64,000 nt of DNA, taken from positions 1-64,000 of the forward strand of contig CACJUX010000006.1 in the NCBI GenBank assembly GCA_902596655.1, read 5' to 3'. This document shows, in pieces, positions 26,011 to 34,012 of the stretch; the first letter of the stretch is position 1, and every line of letters begins with the position of its first letter. The position numbers were made by a program, and so were the translations under genes. The notes under the pieces were generated by a model. The model was not told the origin of the DNA. It was given only the letters and a program-made list of their open reading frames with translations, and did not search any database. The DNA is from an uncultured SAR116 cluster alpha proteobacterium. GTDB lineage: Bacteria > Pseudomonadota > Alphaproteobacteria > Puniceispirillales > Puniceispirillaceae.

Positions 26011-26546
26011 CGCTGCCCTTCCTGACCATCGAGCCGCTGACCAGACCCGCCTTTGCGCCATTTGGCACCGTGATCGAGACCGTGAGCGCAACACGCCTGC
26101 CGATCAATCAGGGAACGACCATTCGCTTTGATGCACTCACCGCCGTCGATGTCGCGGCTGGAGGCGGCAGCCCCGTTATCTCGCTGTTTCGTGGCACTCG
26201 CCGCCCAGACCCGATCGCCATCCGCCTGCTTGAACGCCATCCGCTTGGCTCACAGGCCTTCTATCCGCTTTTCGATGCTCAATGGCTGGTTGTCGTCTCT
26301 ACCAGCAATGCTAGCGATACGGCGCCTGATTTTACCAGCCTGCGCTGTTTTCTGGCCAGCGGGACACAGGGCGTCAGCTATGCGCGCGGCACCTGGCATC
26401 ATCCGCTTCTGGTGCTGCTGCCGAAGCAGGATTTTCTGGTCGTTGACCGGGCCGCCCCCGCGGATGAGCCGGCGGGCCAGAATCTTGATGAGGTTTGGTT
26501 TGACGGGCCGGATGGCGTTGCCGCGCTGATCCCCAAACTCAAATAA
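26007..26546 (+). CDS. allA: Ureidoglycolate lyase
   Basis: A 179-residue cupin-fold enzyme that splits ureidoglycolate into glyoxylate and urea. The family start (LTRPAFAPFGTVIE) and the motif YARGTWHHPLLVLL with its histidines are clear, as is VVDRAAP towards the end. It overlaps puuE by 4 bases and closes the plus-strand purine operon that begins at uraH. Glyoxylate produced here could feed the glycolate-oxidase-like gene behind uraD. Confidence 0.92.
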   Translation: MTLPFLTIEPLTRPAFAPFGTVIETVSATRLPINQGTTIRFDALTAVDVAAGGGSPVISLFRGTRRPDPIAIRLLERHPLGSQAFYPLFDAQWLVVVSTSNASDTAPDFTSLRCFLASGTQGVSYARGTWHHPLLVLLPKQDFLVVDRAAPADEPAGQNLDEVWFDGPDGVAALIPKLK

Positions 26547-26599
26547 TGAAATTACCTATAGCACGCCGCCAAAATCAGAAAAGACTCACAGCTAACGGC

Positions 26600-26620
26600 T
26601 GGCTTCAAGACATGAAGCCA
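26600..26620. terminator. Hairpin between convergent allA and an exporter gene
   Basis: The 8-bp inverted repeat TGGCTTCA and TGAAGCCA with a 5-base loop lies in the 116-base gap between converging genes. No clear T-run follows in either direction, so intrinsic termination is uncertain. It may serve as a 3' stabilising hairpin. Confidence 0.4.
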
Positions 26621-26662
26621 ATCTGTAACTCACCTCCAAAAGATGCATTGAGCAATGCCGGA

Positions 26663-27538
26663 TCATTTCTGTGGCGCGCGGGGGTGCGTTGGCAAAACGG
26701 TTAGGGCAAGGCCGAGCATCACGAGACTGACAGCACCCAACTTCAGCGGGCCGAAATATTCACCCTGAAACAGCCATGAGCTCAGCATGCCGAATACCGG
26801 AACCAGCAGCGCAAACGGCGCGACTAGCCCCGGCGTGTATCTGACCACCAGCCGTGTCCAGATCCCATAGGCGAGAAGGGTCGAGGCATAGGCGATGAAC
26901 AGCAGACAGGCAATTGTTCTCAAGCTCACGCTGCCAAGGTTGGCGGCGATCACCGCGCCGCCATCAAGCCATAGCGAGACCGCCAGCAAAGGCAGTGGCG
27001 GGATGAGACTGGCCCAGACGACAAAAGACACCATGTTCGGGGTCGCCACCCGTTTGTTGACAAGGTTGGCCGCCGCCCAGCTCAGACCGGCGATCAGCAC
27101 AATCATCACCGCCATTGGATTAGTACTGGTGTCCTGTAGTGATCCGATGATGCCTATTCCAACAAAGGCCAGCAGGATGCCGGCCATGCGGCGTCCAGAA
27201 ATCTTTTCAGCAAACAGCACAAAGCTCAATCCCGCGGTAAAGAAAGCTTGGCTCTGGATGACCACTGAGGCTAGCCCGGCGGAGATGCCGATATCCATGG
27301 CAAAGAACAGCAGGCCAAACTGGATCAGGCCGAAAAATAGCCCGAACAGAATGATGTTCGGCCAACCTGTCGCGGGGCGCGGCAGAAAGAAGATGGCGGG
27401 AATCACTACCAGAGCGAATCTGATGCTGGCAAGCAGATATGGCGACATCGCCTCGAGGCCCCATTCGATGACAACAAAATTGAAGCCCCAGATGGCTGTC
27501 ACCAGAATGACAGCTAGAATGTCGATGAACGGTATCAT
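26663..27538 (-). CDS. EamA/DMT-family membrane transporter
   Basis: A 291-residue protein of the drug/metabolite transporter family with ten predicted hydrophobic helices and the internal duplication of two EamA units (about 5-135 and 145-282). The pattern VTAIWGFNFVVIEWGLE at the start is typical of the O-acetylserine/amino-acid exporter-like branch. It is convergent to allA. The downstream deaminase gene lies upstream of it on the same strand with a 23-base gap, so the two may form one transcript. A purine-related substrate is possible but not shown. Confidence 0.82.
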   Translation of the reverse strand: MIPFIDILAVILVTAIWGFNFVVIEWGLEAMSPYLLASIRFALVVIPAIFFLPRPATGWPNIILFGLFFGLIQFGLLFFAMDIGISAGLASVVIQSQAFFTAGLSFVLFAEKISGRRMAGILLAFVGIGIIGSLQDTSTNPMAVMIVLIAGLSWAAANLVNKRVATPNMVSFVVWASLIPPLPLLAVSLWLDGGAVIAANLGSVSLRTIACLLFIAYASTLLAYGIWTRLVVRYTPGLVAPFALLVPVFGMLSSWLFQGEYFGPLKLGAVSLVMLGLALTVLPTHPRAPQK

Positions 27539-27561
27539 TCACGACGCCAGATCAAACAGGG

Positions 27562-28965
27562 TCATGATGCGTGACCGGTTCTGACCATCAGATCATATGC
27601 CATCTGGCGGTGGTTGCTCAGCAGCATGTCCATATCCATGCTGGTAAGCTGGCCGTCGGCGACAACAACACTACCATTGATGATGGTGTAACTGGCTTTG
27701 GTTGGGCCACAGAACAAGAGCGAGGCAAGTATATCCCAGTCGCTACTGGCAAAATCGACAGTGCGCCTGTCAAAACAGGCTATATCGGCGGCCATACCCG
27801 GGGCCAGCATACCAATGTCATCGCGCCCAAGCACCGCCGCGCCGCCACGTGTTGCGGTCACCAGCGCCTCGCGCGCGCTCATAGCAGTGCTACCCTGATT
27901 GACCCGTTGCAACAGCATTGTCTGGCGCGCCTCATTCAACATATGACCGCTGTCATTCGACGCCGAGCCATCGACGCCAAGCCCGACCTTCATGCCAGCG
28001 TCAAGCATCGCCCTGACCGGAGCAATGCCGCTGGCAAGGCGCATGTTTGAACACGGGCAATGGGCAACGCCGGTGCCGGTGCGGGCAAACAGCTGGATCT
28101 CATCGGCATCCAGCTGCACACAATGGGCATGCCAGACGTCGTCGCCGGTCCATCCCACTGCCTCGATATAGTCGCCTGGACGCATTCCATAGGTGGCAAG
28201 GCTGTAATCAATGTCCTCGCTGTTCTCGGCTAGATGCGTGTGCATGCCGACACCGTAGCTACGCGCCATACGCGCCGTCTCGCGCATCAGATCCATGCTC
28301 ACCGAAAAGGGCGAACAGGGAGCCAGTGCAATGCGTTGCATCGCATATCTGTCGGGGTTGTGATGTGCCTCGATGACGCGCTGGCAGTCGGCCAGTATGT
28401 CGGCTTCTGGCGCGCACAACTGGTCTGGTGGCAGGCCGCCCGCGCTCTCGCCAATGCTCATAGACCCACGGGTGCCGTGAAAGCGCACTCCAACATCTGC
28501 CGCGGCACCCAACGCATCATCAAGCCGTGCGCCATTGGGATAGAGATAGAGATGGTCGGACGAGGTGGTGCAACCGCTTAGCGCCAGCTCGGCAAGGCCA
28601 AGCGCAGTTGACCAGTAGATATGGTCAGGCCCGATATGCGACCAGATCGGATAGAGTGTCTGCAGCCAGGCGAACAGCGGTGCATTCTGCGCTGCCGGGA
28701 CAGCGCGCGTCAAATTCTGAAACAGGTGATGGTGCGTATTGACCATGCCGGGGATCACCACATGACCCTGCATGTCGAGAACGATGTCGGCGTCATGTGG
28801 CAGCTCGTCGCCGGCACCAACTGTCTCGATCACGCCATCACGTGCAAACAGGCCACCGCCTTGGATTTCCCGGCCAACATCGTCACCGGCGCGGCCTGTC
28901 ATGCCCCCGACAGGCTGCATGGTGCAGAGCAGATCGGCATTTCTAAGTAATAATGTTTCAGGCAT
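27562..28965 (-). CDS. 8-oxoguanine/guanine deaminase-like amidohydrolase
   Basis: A 467-residue metal-dependent amidohydrolase of the TrzN/AtzB-8-oxoguanine deaminase branch. Metal ligands are visible in VNTHHHLFQNLTR, MHTHLAENSED and the later GLGVDGSASNDSGH with the conserved aspartate. The tract FAWLQTLYPIWSHI is typical of 8-oxoguanine deaminases. It would yield urate from 8-oxoguanine, or xanthine from guanine, feeding the adjacent xdh/puu pathway. The ATG at 28965 with GAGGA upstream is preferred to a start seven codons earlier. The neighbouring nucleobase permease fits a purine salvage or breakdown role. Confidence 0.83.
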   Translation of the reverse strand: MPETLLLRNADLLCTMQPVGGMTGRAGDDVGREIQGGGLFARDGVIETVGAGDELPHDADIVLDMQGHVVIPGMVNTHHHLFQNLTRAVPAAQNAPLFAWLQTLYPIWSHIGPDHIYWSTALGLAELALSGCTTSSDHLYLYPNGARLDDALGAAADVGVRFHGTRGSMSIGESAGGLPPDQLCAPEADILADCQRVIEAHHNPDRYAMQRIALAPCSPFSVSMDLMRETARMARSYGVGMHTHLAENSEDIDYSLATYGMRPGDYIEAVGWTGDDVWHAHCVQLDADEIQLFARTGTGVAHCPCSNMRLASGIAPVRAMLDAGMKVGLGVDGSASNDSGHMLNEARQTMLLQRVNQGSTAMSAREALVTATRGGAAVLGRDDIGMLAPGMAADIACFDRRTVDFASSDWDILASLLFCGPTKASYTIINGSVVVADGQLTSMDMDMLLSNHRQMAYDLMVRTGHAS

Positions 28966-28989
28966 GAAAGTGGAGTCCTCACGCAAATA

Positions 28990-29016
28990 CCGTCAGCCCC
29001 ATATGGAGACTGACGG
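28990..29016 (-). terminator. Hairpin between the permease remnant and the deaminase gene
   Basis: The inverted repeat CCGTCAG (28990-28996) and CTGACGG (29010-29016) encloses a partly self-complementary CCCATATGG core, giving a compact stem in the 91-base gap between two minus-strand genes. A second, weaker repeat, AAACACC/GGTGTTT (29032-29038 and 29051-29057), overlaps the permease stop. One of these may end the permease transcript. An operator for the deaminase gene is also possible. Confidence 0.4.
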
Positions 29017-29056
29017 CACTATAGGCTGTTTAAACACCGCTGTTAAGCCGGGTGTT

Positions 29057-30328
29057 TCAGTCAGCATCCTCTGGCAGAACGAGGTTCAGAACGACCGCCA
29101 GAACGGCAACTGGCAACAGGCCGGATACGGCCAGCATTTCCAGCCAGTCAGACAGATGCTGCATTGATTTTGGCACCTGCTGGAGGCCGAGACCAACTGA
29201 CATAGATGTTGCCAGGATCATCATGTTGCGCCGAGACCAGTTGACGCTGGACAGCATGCTGACACCTGCGGACAGCACCATGCCGAACATCAGGATGACG
29301 CCGCCGCCCAGTACCGAGATCGGCATGGCGGCAACCACCGCTCCCACCTTCGGGATCAGGCCACAAGCAATCAGGAACAGCGCCGACAATGTCACCACTG
29401 AACGGCTCATCACCCCAGTCATCGAAATCAGAACGACATTCTGGCTGAACGAGGTGTTCGGCAGGCCGCCAAAGACGCCAGCGATTGCCGAACCAATACC
29501 ATCGGCATAGGTGTCGCCGGCAAGCTCCTTGTCGGTGGCCTCACGACCGGCACTACCCTTGGCAATGCCTGAGATGTCACCAACTGTCTCGATCGCGCTG
29601 ACGATTGAAATCAGGCACATGCCGAAGATCGCCACGCCGCTGAACTCGATTCCATATTTGAACGGTGTTGGTACGGTAAACCAGGCGGCGTTTGCCACAC
29701 CACCGAAATTGACTGCGCCCGTTGCGATGCCAACCAGATAGCCGGCGACAAGGCCAAGCAGAATGGCGGCTGACGATGCAATGCCACGGGTGAAAAATTT
29801 GAAACCAAGTGCAACAAGGATCACCACAAGCGCCAGACGTCAGCGGCTGAAATCACCCCAGGCGGGGTTGTTCATCTGAAAATCAGCAGCACCACCAGCA
29901 GCATATTTGATGCCAACAGGCAACAGATACAGACCGATTGCTTTGATCACCATACCGGTCACCAGCGGTGGAAACCAATTGCGGATCCGGCCGATAATGG
30001 CACCTAGAGCTGCGTGAAACACCCCGGCAACCAAAACTGCGCCAAACAGGGCGGCAATGCCGCTTGATTTCACAATGCTGATCATGATCGGAACGAAGGC
30101 AAAGCTGGTTCCCTGCATTACAGGAAGCCGCGTGCCAACAGGGCCACAGCCAATTGTTTGAAATAATGTCGCCACACCGGCAAACAGCATCGCCATCTGG
30201 ATGAGGAACACCATGTCAGCGCCGCCAAAAGCAAATCCGGCAGCACCCGCAATGATAATCGATGGGGTCACATTACTGGCAAACATCGCCAGAACATGCT
30301 GCAAGCCAAGCGCCACGCGTGGCCCCAT
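29057..30328 (-). pseudogene. Nucleobase:cation symporter-2 (xanthine/urate permease type) interrupted by an in-frame TGA
   Basis: Two adjacent pieces in the same frame together match one NCS2 permease. The N-terminal piece (LGLQHVLAMFASNVTPSIII, then PVMQGTSFAFVPIM) ends at TGA 29840-29842. Reading continues without shift into LALVVILVALGFKFFTRG and later FGGLPNTSFSQNVVLI and VLGGGVILMFGMV. No bases seem missing, so a single nonsense change splits the protein after about 160 residues. The conserved reading also runs upstream of the only ATG (30328) through DPDFDLP without another usual start codon before a stop at 30383-30385. The 5' end may therefore be damaged too. Many neighbouring genes stop at TGA, so recoding is unlikely; sequencing error is the main alternative. 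Confidence 0.75.
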
Positions 30329-30523
30329 CGGTAGGTCAAAATCCGGATCCTGAAGTTGAGCCGGAGTCGCTGTAAAGCAAAATCAAACCGAAGACTACAA
30401 CATGTAGAATTTTTGGTGACAAAAAATCAATATATTGTGTTTTTAATCCTCAAAATGGGTGACAAAATCACGCTGTTTTCGCATCTGGGCGTGCTTTTTT
30501 ACCCTGTGTCGCTCCAATTTGGA

Positions 30524-31462
30524 TCAGCCGTGGCGCCACTGGTCATAGAATTGTGACAGGGCGAGACCCGCAAGGATGACCATGAGGGCTATCAGGAAAT
30601 GCCCGGGCAGGGGTTCGAGCAAGACCACCGCCCCAATGATCACCGCCCAGAGGGGCACCTGATAATTGACCAGCGAGAGGAAGGGAGGTCCTGCGCGTTT
30701 GATCAGGACTGTCAACAGGATTGTCGCTGCGGCTGTAGGGAACAGGGCCAGATAGATGACGCCGGCAAATGCTGGCAGGCTAGCCGTCTGTGGCAATCCC
30801 TCAAACAGCAATGCCGTTGGGATCAGAATCGCTGCGCCCAAAAGCAGGCCGGTAGTAGCAAAAGACTGAGTTGGGATTGGCGGACATAATCGGGTCACGA
30901 TGCTGCCGATGGCATAGCAGCAGCTGGCCCCAACGCAGGCGATCTGGGCCAGAAACAGTGATGGCTCTGTTTCACCATCACCAAGAAGGCTGTCACCACC
31001 GACCAGCAGAAAGACACCGGCAAAGCCGATGACAAATCCGGCGACCTTTGCCCGTGTCATCCGCTCACCCGGCACCAGGAAGTGGCTGAGTGGCAGGACC
31101 AGCAGCGGCACCACCGCCATACAGACACCGGCAAAACTCGAGGTAACCTGTTGTTGCCCCCAGGCCAGCAGCGAGAATGGCAGCGCATTGGTGAACAGGC
31201 CCATGCCAAAACAATGCAGCCAGATCCGTTTTTCAGTGGGGTTTGCAAAGCCTGGCAGCCTGTGCCCTGTTCCCAGCGCAACGGCCAGAAGCAGGACTGC
31301 TGCCAGCGATACCCGTATGGCGGCGTTAGTGATCGGTTTGAAATCGATCAGCGACATCTCGACACCCAGGAAGCTGCTGCCCCAGATCAGGCCTAGCAGA
31401 CCAAGCAGCGCCCAGCTGCCTGCTGTCGGTTCGTGTCGCGCCAATGGGGATTGCAGAGTCAT
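30524..31462 (-). CDS. EamA/DMT-family membrane transporter
   Basis: A 312-residue protein with about ten hydrophobic helices in two EamA repeats (starting near WALLGLLGLIWGSSFLGVE and near ASCCYAIGSIVTRLCPP). AAGG precedes the ATG at good distance. It lies 26 bases downstream of the kynureninase gene on the same strand, suggesting cotranscription and perhaps export of an anthranilate- or alanine-like product. No sequence motif proves the substrate. It differs clearly from the two other DMT proteins in the window, so these are not recent duplicates. Confidence 0.82.
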   Translation of the reverse strand: MTLQSPLARHEPTAGSWALLGLLGLIWGSSFLGVEMSLIDFKPITNAAIRVSLAAVLLLAVALGTGHRLPGFANPTEKRIWLHCFGMGLFTNALPFSLLAWGQQQVTSSFAGVCMAVVPLLVLPLSHFLVPGERMTRAKVAGFVIGFAGVFLLVGGDSLLGDGETEPSLFLAQIACVGASCCYAIGSIVTRLCPPIPTQSFATTGLLLGAAILIPTALLFEGLPQTASLPAFAGVIYLALFPTAAATILLTVLIKRAGPPFLSLVNYQVPLWAVIIGAVVLLEPLPGHFLIALMVILAGLALSQFYDQWRHG

Positions 31463-31488
31463 TTTGCCACCTTGGTCAACCTATAGTG

Positions 31489-32748
31489 TTAAGTTACCGT
31501 TTTGCGGGCGTGGAATTGTGGGGCGTCCCACTGCCGCGTGTCCAGAATATGCGCAAATTTGTCGGCCGCATGCCACACATCGGCAAAGCCAACATAAAGC
31601 GGAGCAAAGCCAAAGCGCAGAATGTCGGGACTGCGAAAATCACCAATCACTCCGGCGGCGATCAACGCACTCATCATCGCATAACCACCATCGGGGTGGC
31701 TGAATGACACTTGAGATCCGCGCTGTTGCCGCTCGCGTGGGGTGATCAGCGTCAGATCATGGCCAGCGCATTTGTGGTCAATCAAGTTGATGAAGTAATC
31801 TGCCAGATCGAGTGATTTTTCCCGCAATGCCGATAGGTCAACATCCGCCCAGACATTGAGCGCCTGATCGAGTGCAACCATGCTCAACACTGGCGGTGTG
31901 CCACACAAGAACTGCTTTATATCGCGGGCTGGCTCATAGTCTGGGGAATAGGCGAAGGGTGTTGCATGGGCAAACCAGCCTGAAAGCGGCTGCTGGCAGT
32001 GGCCAAGATGCTGCGGTGCGACATAGAGATAGCCGGGCGCGCCCGGCCCGCCATTCAAATATTTATAGGTGCAGCCAACGGCAAAATCGACTCTTGCCGC
32101 GGCAACCTCCACTGGCATGGCGCCAGCTGAATGCGCAAGGTCCCATATCACCAGTGCGCCAACGGCATGCGCCGCAGCTGTCAGCGCCGCCATATCATGG
32201 CGAAAGCCATTGCGGTAATTGACATGGGTGAGCATGAGAACAGCAACATTCTCATCCAGTGCCGACAGCACCGCCTGCGGTGTGTCAACCCTGACCAGCT
32301 CATGGGTTTCGCCCGTCAGCCGGATCAGGCCGTTGGCGATATAATTGTCGGTCGGAAAATTGTCGCGTTCGGTCAGAATTCTGCGGCGTTTGCCACCATT
32401 CATGGCTGTCGCCCTATCAAGTGCTGCGGCAAGCAATTTGAAAAGATTGACCGAGGTGGAATCGGCGATGACAACACTGCCTGGTTCAGCGCCGATGACT
32501 GTCTCCAGCTTGGCCGCAACGCTCAGCGGCAGGTCAACCCAGCCAGCGCTGTTCCAGCTGCGGATCAGATCAACACCCCATTCGCTGGCAAGCGTGTCTG
32601 CAACGCGTTGATCAACACCTTTTGGTAGCGCGCCAAGCGAGTTGCCATCAAGATAGATGATCCCTTCAGGCAGAGTGAATCGGTCTGCCATTCCAGCCAG
32701 CGGGTCGGCGGCATCGAGCACCGCGGCAGCGGCAATGGAGAGATCCAT
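31489..32748 (-). CDS. kynU: Kynureninase
   Basis: A 419-residue PLP enzyme of fold type I that cleaves kynurenine to anthranilate and alanine. Marks of the family are IYLDGNSLGALPKG near the start, VVIADSTSVNLFKLL, the aspartate-containing IWDLAHSAGAMPVE, the PLP lysine in VGCTYKYLNGGPGAPGY, and QFLCGTPPVLSMVALDQAL. The ATG at 32748 gives the usual length, with GAGG about 12 bases upstream. The partner tryptophan 2,3-dioxygenase and formamidase genes are not here. It is followed on the same strand by an EamA exporter gene. Confidence 0.93.
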   Translation of the reverse strand: MDLSIAAAAVLDAADPLAGMADRFTLPEGIIYLDGNSLGALPKGVDQRVADTLASEWGVDLIRSWNSAGWVDLPLSVAAKLETVIGAEPGSVVIADSTSVNLFKLLAAALDRATAMNGGKRRRILTERDNFPTDNYIANGLIRLTGETHELVRVDTPQAVLSALDENVAVLMLTHVNYRNGFRHDMAALTAAAHAVGALVIWDLAHSAGAMPVEVAAARVDFAVGCTYKYLNGGPGAPGYLYVAPQHLGHCQQPLSGWFAHATPFAYSPDYEPARDIKQFLCGTPPVLSMVALDQALNVWADVDLSALREKSLDLADYFINLIDHKCAGHDLTLITPRERQQRGSQVSFSHPDGGYAMMSALIAAGVIGDFRSPDILRFGFAPLYVGFADVWHAADKFAHILDTRQWDAPQFHARKTVT

Positions 32749-32925
32749 GATCGTAAGAAACCTCATAAACAAAGAGCACATGGCTGGACAAAACGCGGCG
32801 TGCTCCCATATCTACAGCTGCGGTGGTCTGGCAACATCCTATTTATCTTTGCCGGTTTTGTCTATTCTCGCCATTGACAATTCGCCACCAACTGAACGCT
32901 GAAAAAACCTGCAGGAGTAAGTGAA

Positions 32926-33900
32926 ATGCCATTCGCAATGGTCGCAAAGACAAAGGGCGGTGCCGATGTGCTGGCCCGCATGGATATAGACGTGCCGCAG
33001 GCGGGAGAAGACGAGGTTCTGGTCCGCCATGAGGCGATTGGCGTCAATTTCATTGATATCTATATTCGCGAGGGAGCCTATCCCTGGCCGGTTGAGGAAA
33101 ATCTCATCCTTGGCAGTGAGGGATGCGGCATTGTCGAGGCGGTTGGTGAAGGCGTTGACGGGATTGCCGTTGGTGATCGGGTTGCCTATGCCCAGCCGAA
33201 CGGTGCCTATGCGACGCACCGTGTCATTGCTGCGGCAATGGTGGTCAGGGTATCGGATGCAATCGCCTCTGATGTTGCCGCGGCCACCATGCTCAAGGGG
33301 CTGACCGTCGCCTATCTGGTTAACCGCAGCTATCAGGTAAAACCGGGTAATGTGGTGCTGTTTCATGCGGCAGCTGGCGGTGTCGGCCTGTTGGCTGGTC
33401 AATGGCTGAAATCGTTGGGAGCAACGGTAATTGGCACGGCCGGTGGAGCAGAAAAATGCGCCCTTGCGGCCGCCAATGGCTATGATCATGTGATTGATTA
33501 CCGGACGCAGGATTTTGCCGTAGAAATTGACCAGATTACCGATGGTGTCGGCGTCGATGTCGTCTATGATTCGGTTGGCAAAGACACAATGGCAAAAAGC
33601 CTGACAGCAACTCGTCGCCATGGAACTGTGGTCAATTTTGGCCAATCATCCGGTCCCTACACTGATTTTCAGATCAAGGATCTGGCTATTGGTTCACTCT
33701 ATCTGACGCGCCCGACGCTGTTCCATTTCACCGCTGAACGTGCCTGGCTGGAAGCAGCCAGCGCTGAAATGTTCGAGCGCATTGCCAATGGTGGCCTGTC
33801 GGTTGTAATCAACCAGCATGTTCCTCTGGAAGACGTTGCCGATGCGCACCGTGCACTTGCTGGCCGGCAGACAACGGGATGCACGGTCCTGACCGTCTAG
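32926..33900 (+). CDS. qor: NADPH:quinone oxidoreductase (zeta-crystallin-like MDR)
   Basis: A 324-residue medium-chain reductase without structural zinc. It has the quinone-reductase signature with GVNFIDIYIREGAYP (about 38-52), the NADPH-binding VLFHAAAGGVGLLAGQWLK and YDSVGKDTMAKSL. It matches the Qor1 type, reducing quinones or enones by NADPH. GCAGGAG precedes the ATG. It is divergent from kynU and ends at a strong bidirectional terminator shared with xsc. Confidence 0.9.
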   Translation: MPFAMVAKTKGGADVLARMDIDVPQAGEDEVLVRHEAIGVNFIDIYIREGAYPWPVEENLILGSEGCGIVEAVGEGVDGIAVGDRVAYAQPNGAYATHRVIAAAMVVRVSDAIASDVAAATMLKGLTVAYLVNRSYQVKPGNVVLFHAAAGGVGLLAGQWLKSLGATVIGTAGGAEKCALAAANGYDHVIDYRTQDFAVEIDQITDGVGVDVVYDSVGKDTMAKSLTATRRHGTVVNFGQSSGPYTDFQIKDLAIGSLYLTRPTLFHFTAERAWLEAASAEMFERIANGGLSVVINQHVPLEDVADAHRALAGRQTTGCTVLTV

Positions 33901-33942
33901 GTGGCAATGTTCTGAACGCCGGCCCTGCAGAGATCAAAAAAA

Positions 33943-33966
33943 CCGCGCAGGACTAATCCTGCGCGG
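33943..33966. terminator. Strong bidirectional intrinsic terminator between qor and xsc
   Basis: A perfect 10-bp GC-rich stem, CCGCGCAGGA and TCCTGCGCGG, with loop CTAA. It is followed by a CTTTTT run on the plus strand and preceded by a run of seven A on the plus strand, which becomes T on the minus strand. It lies in the gap between two converging genes and fits termination in both directions. Confidence 0.88.
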
Positions 33967-34012
33967 CTGCCTTTTTACGGAATGGCGATGCCGTGCCAAA
34001 TTTTTGTAATAG

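Noticed and set aside
29840-29842. TGA recoded as tryptophan or selenocysteine in the permease
   Set aside because: Many genes in the window end at TGA, NCS2 permeases are not selenoproteins, and no recoding hairpin was evident; a nonsense change or error is simpler.
32839-33645. 268-codon minus-strand frame over qor
   Set aside because: Opposite a clear quinone oxidoreductase and without family resemblance.
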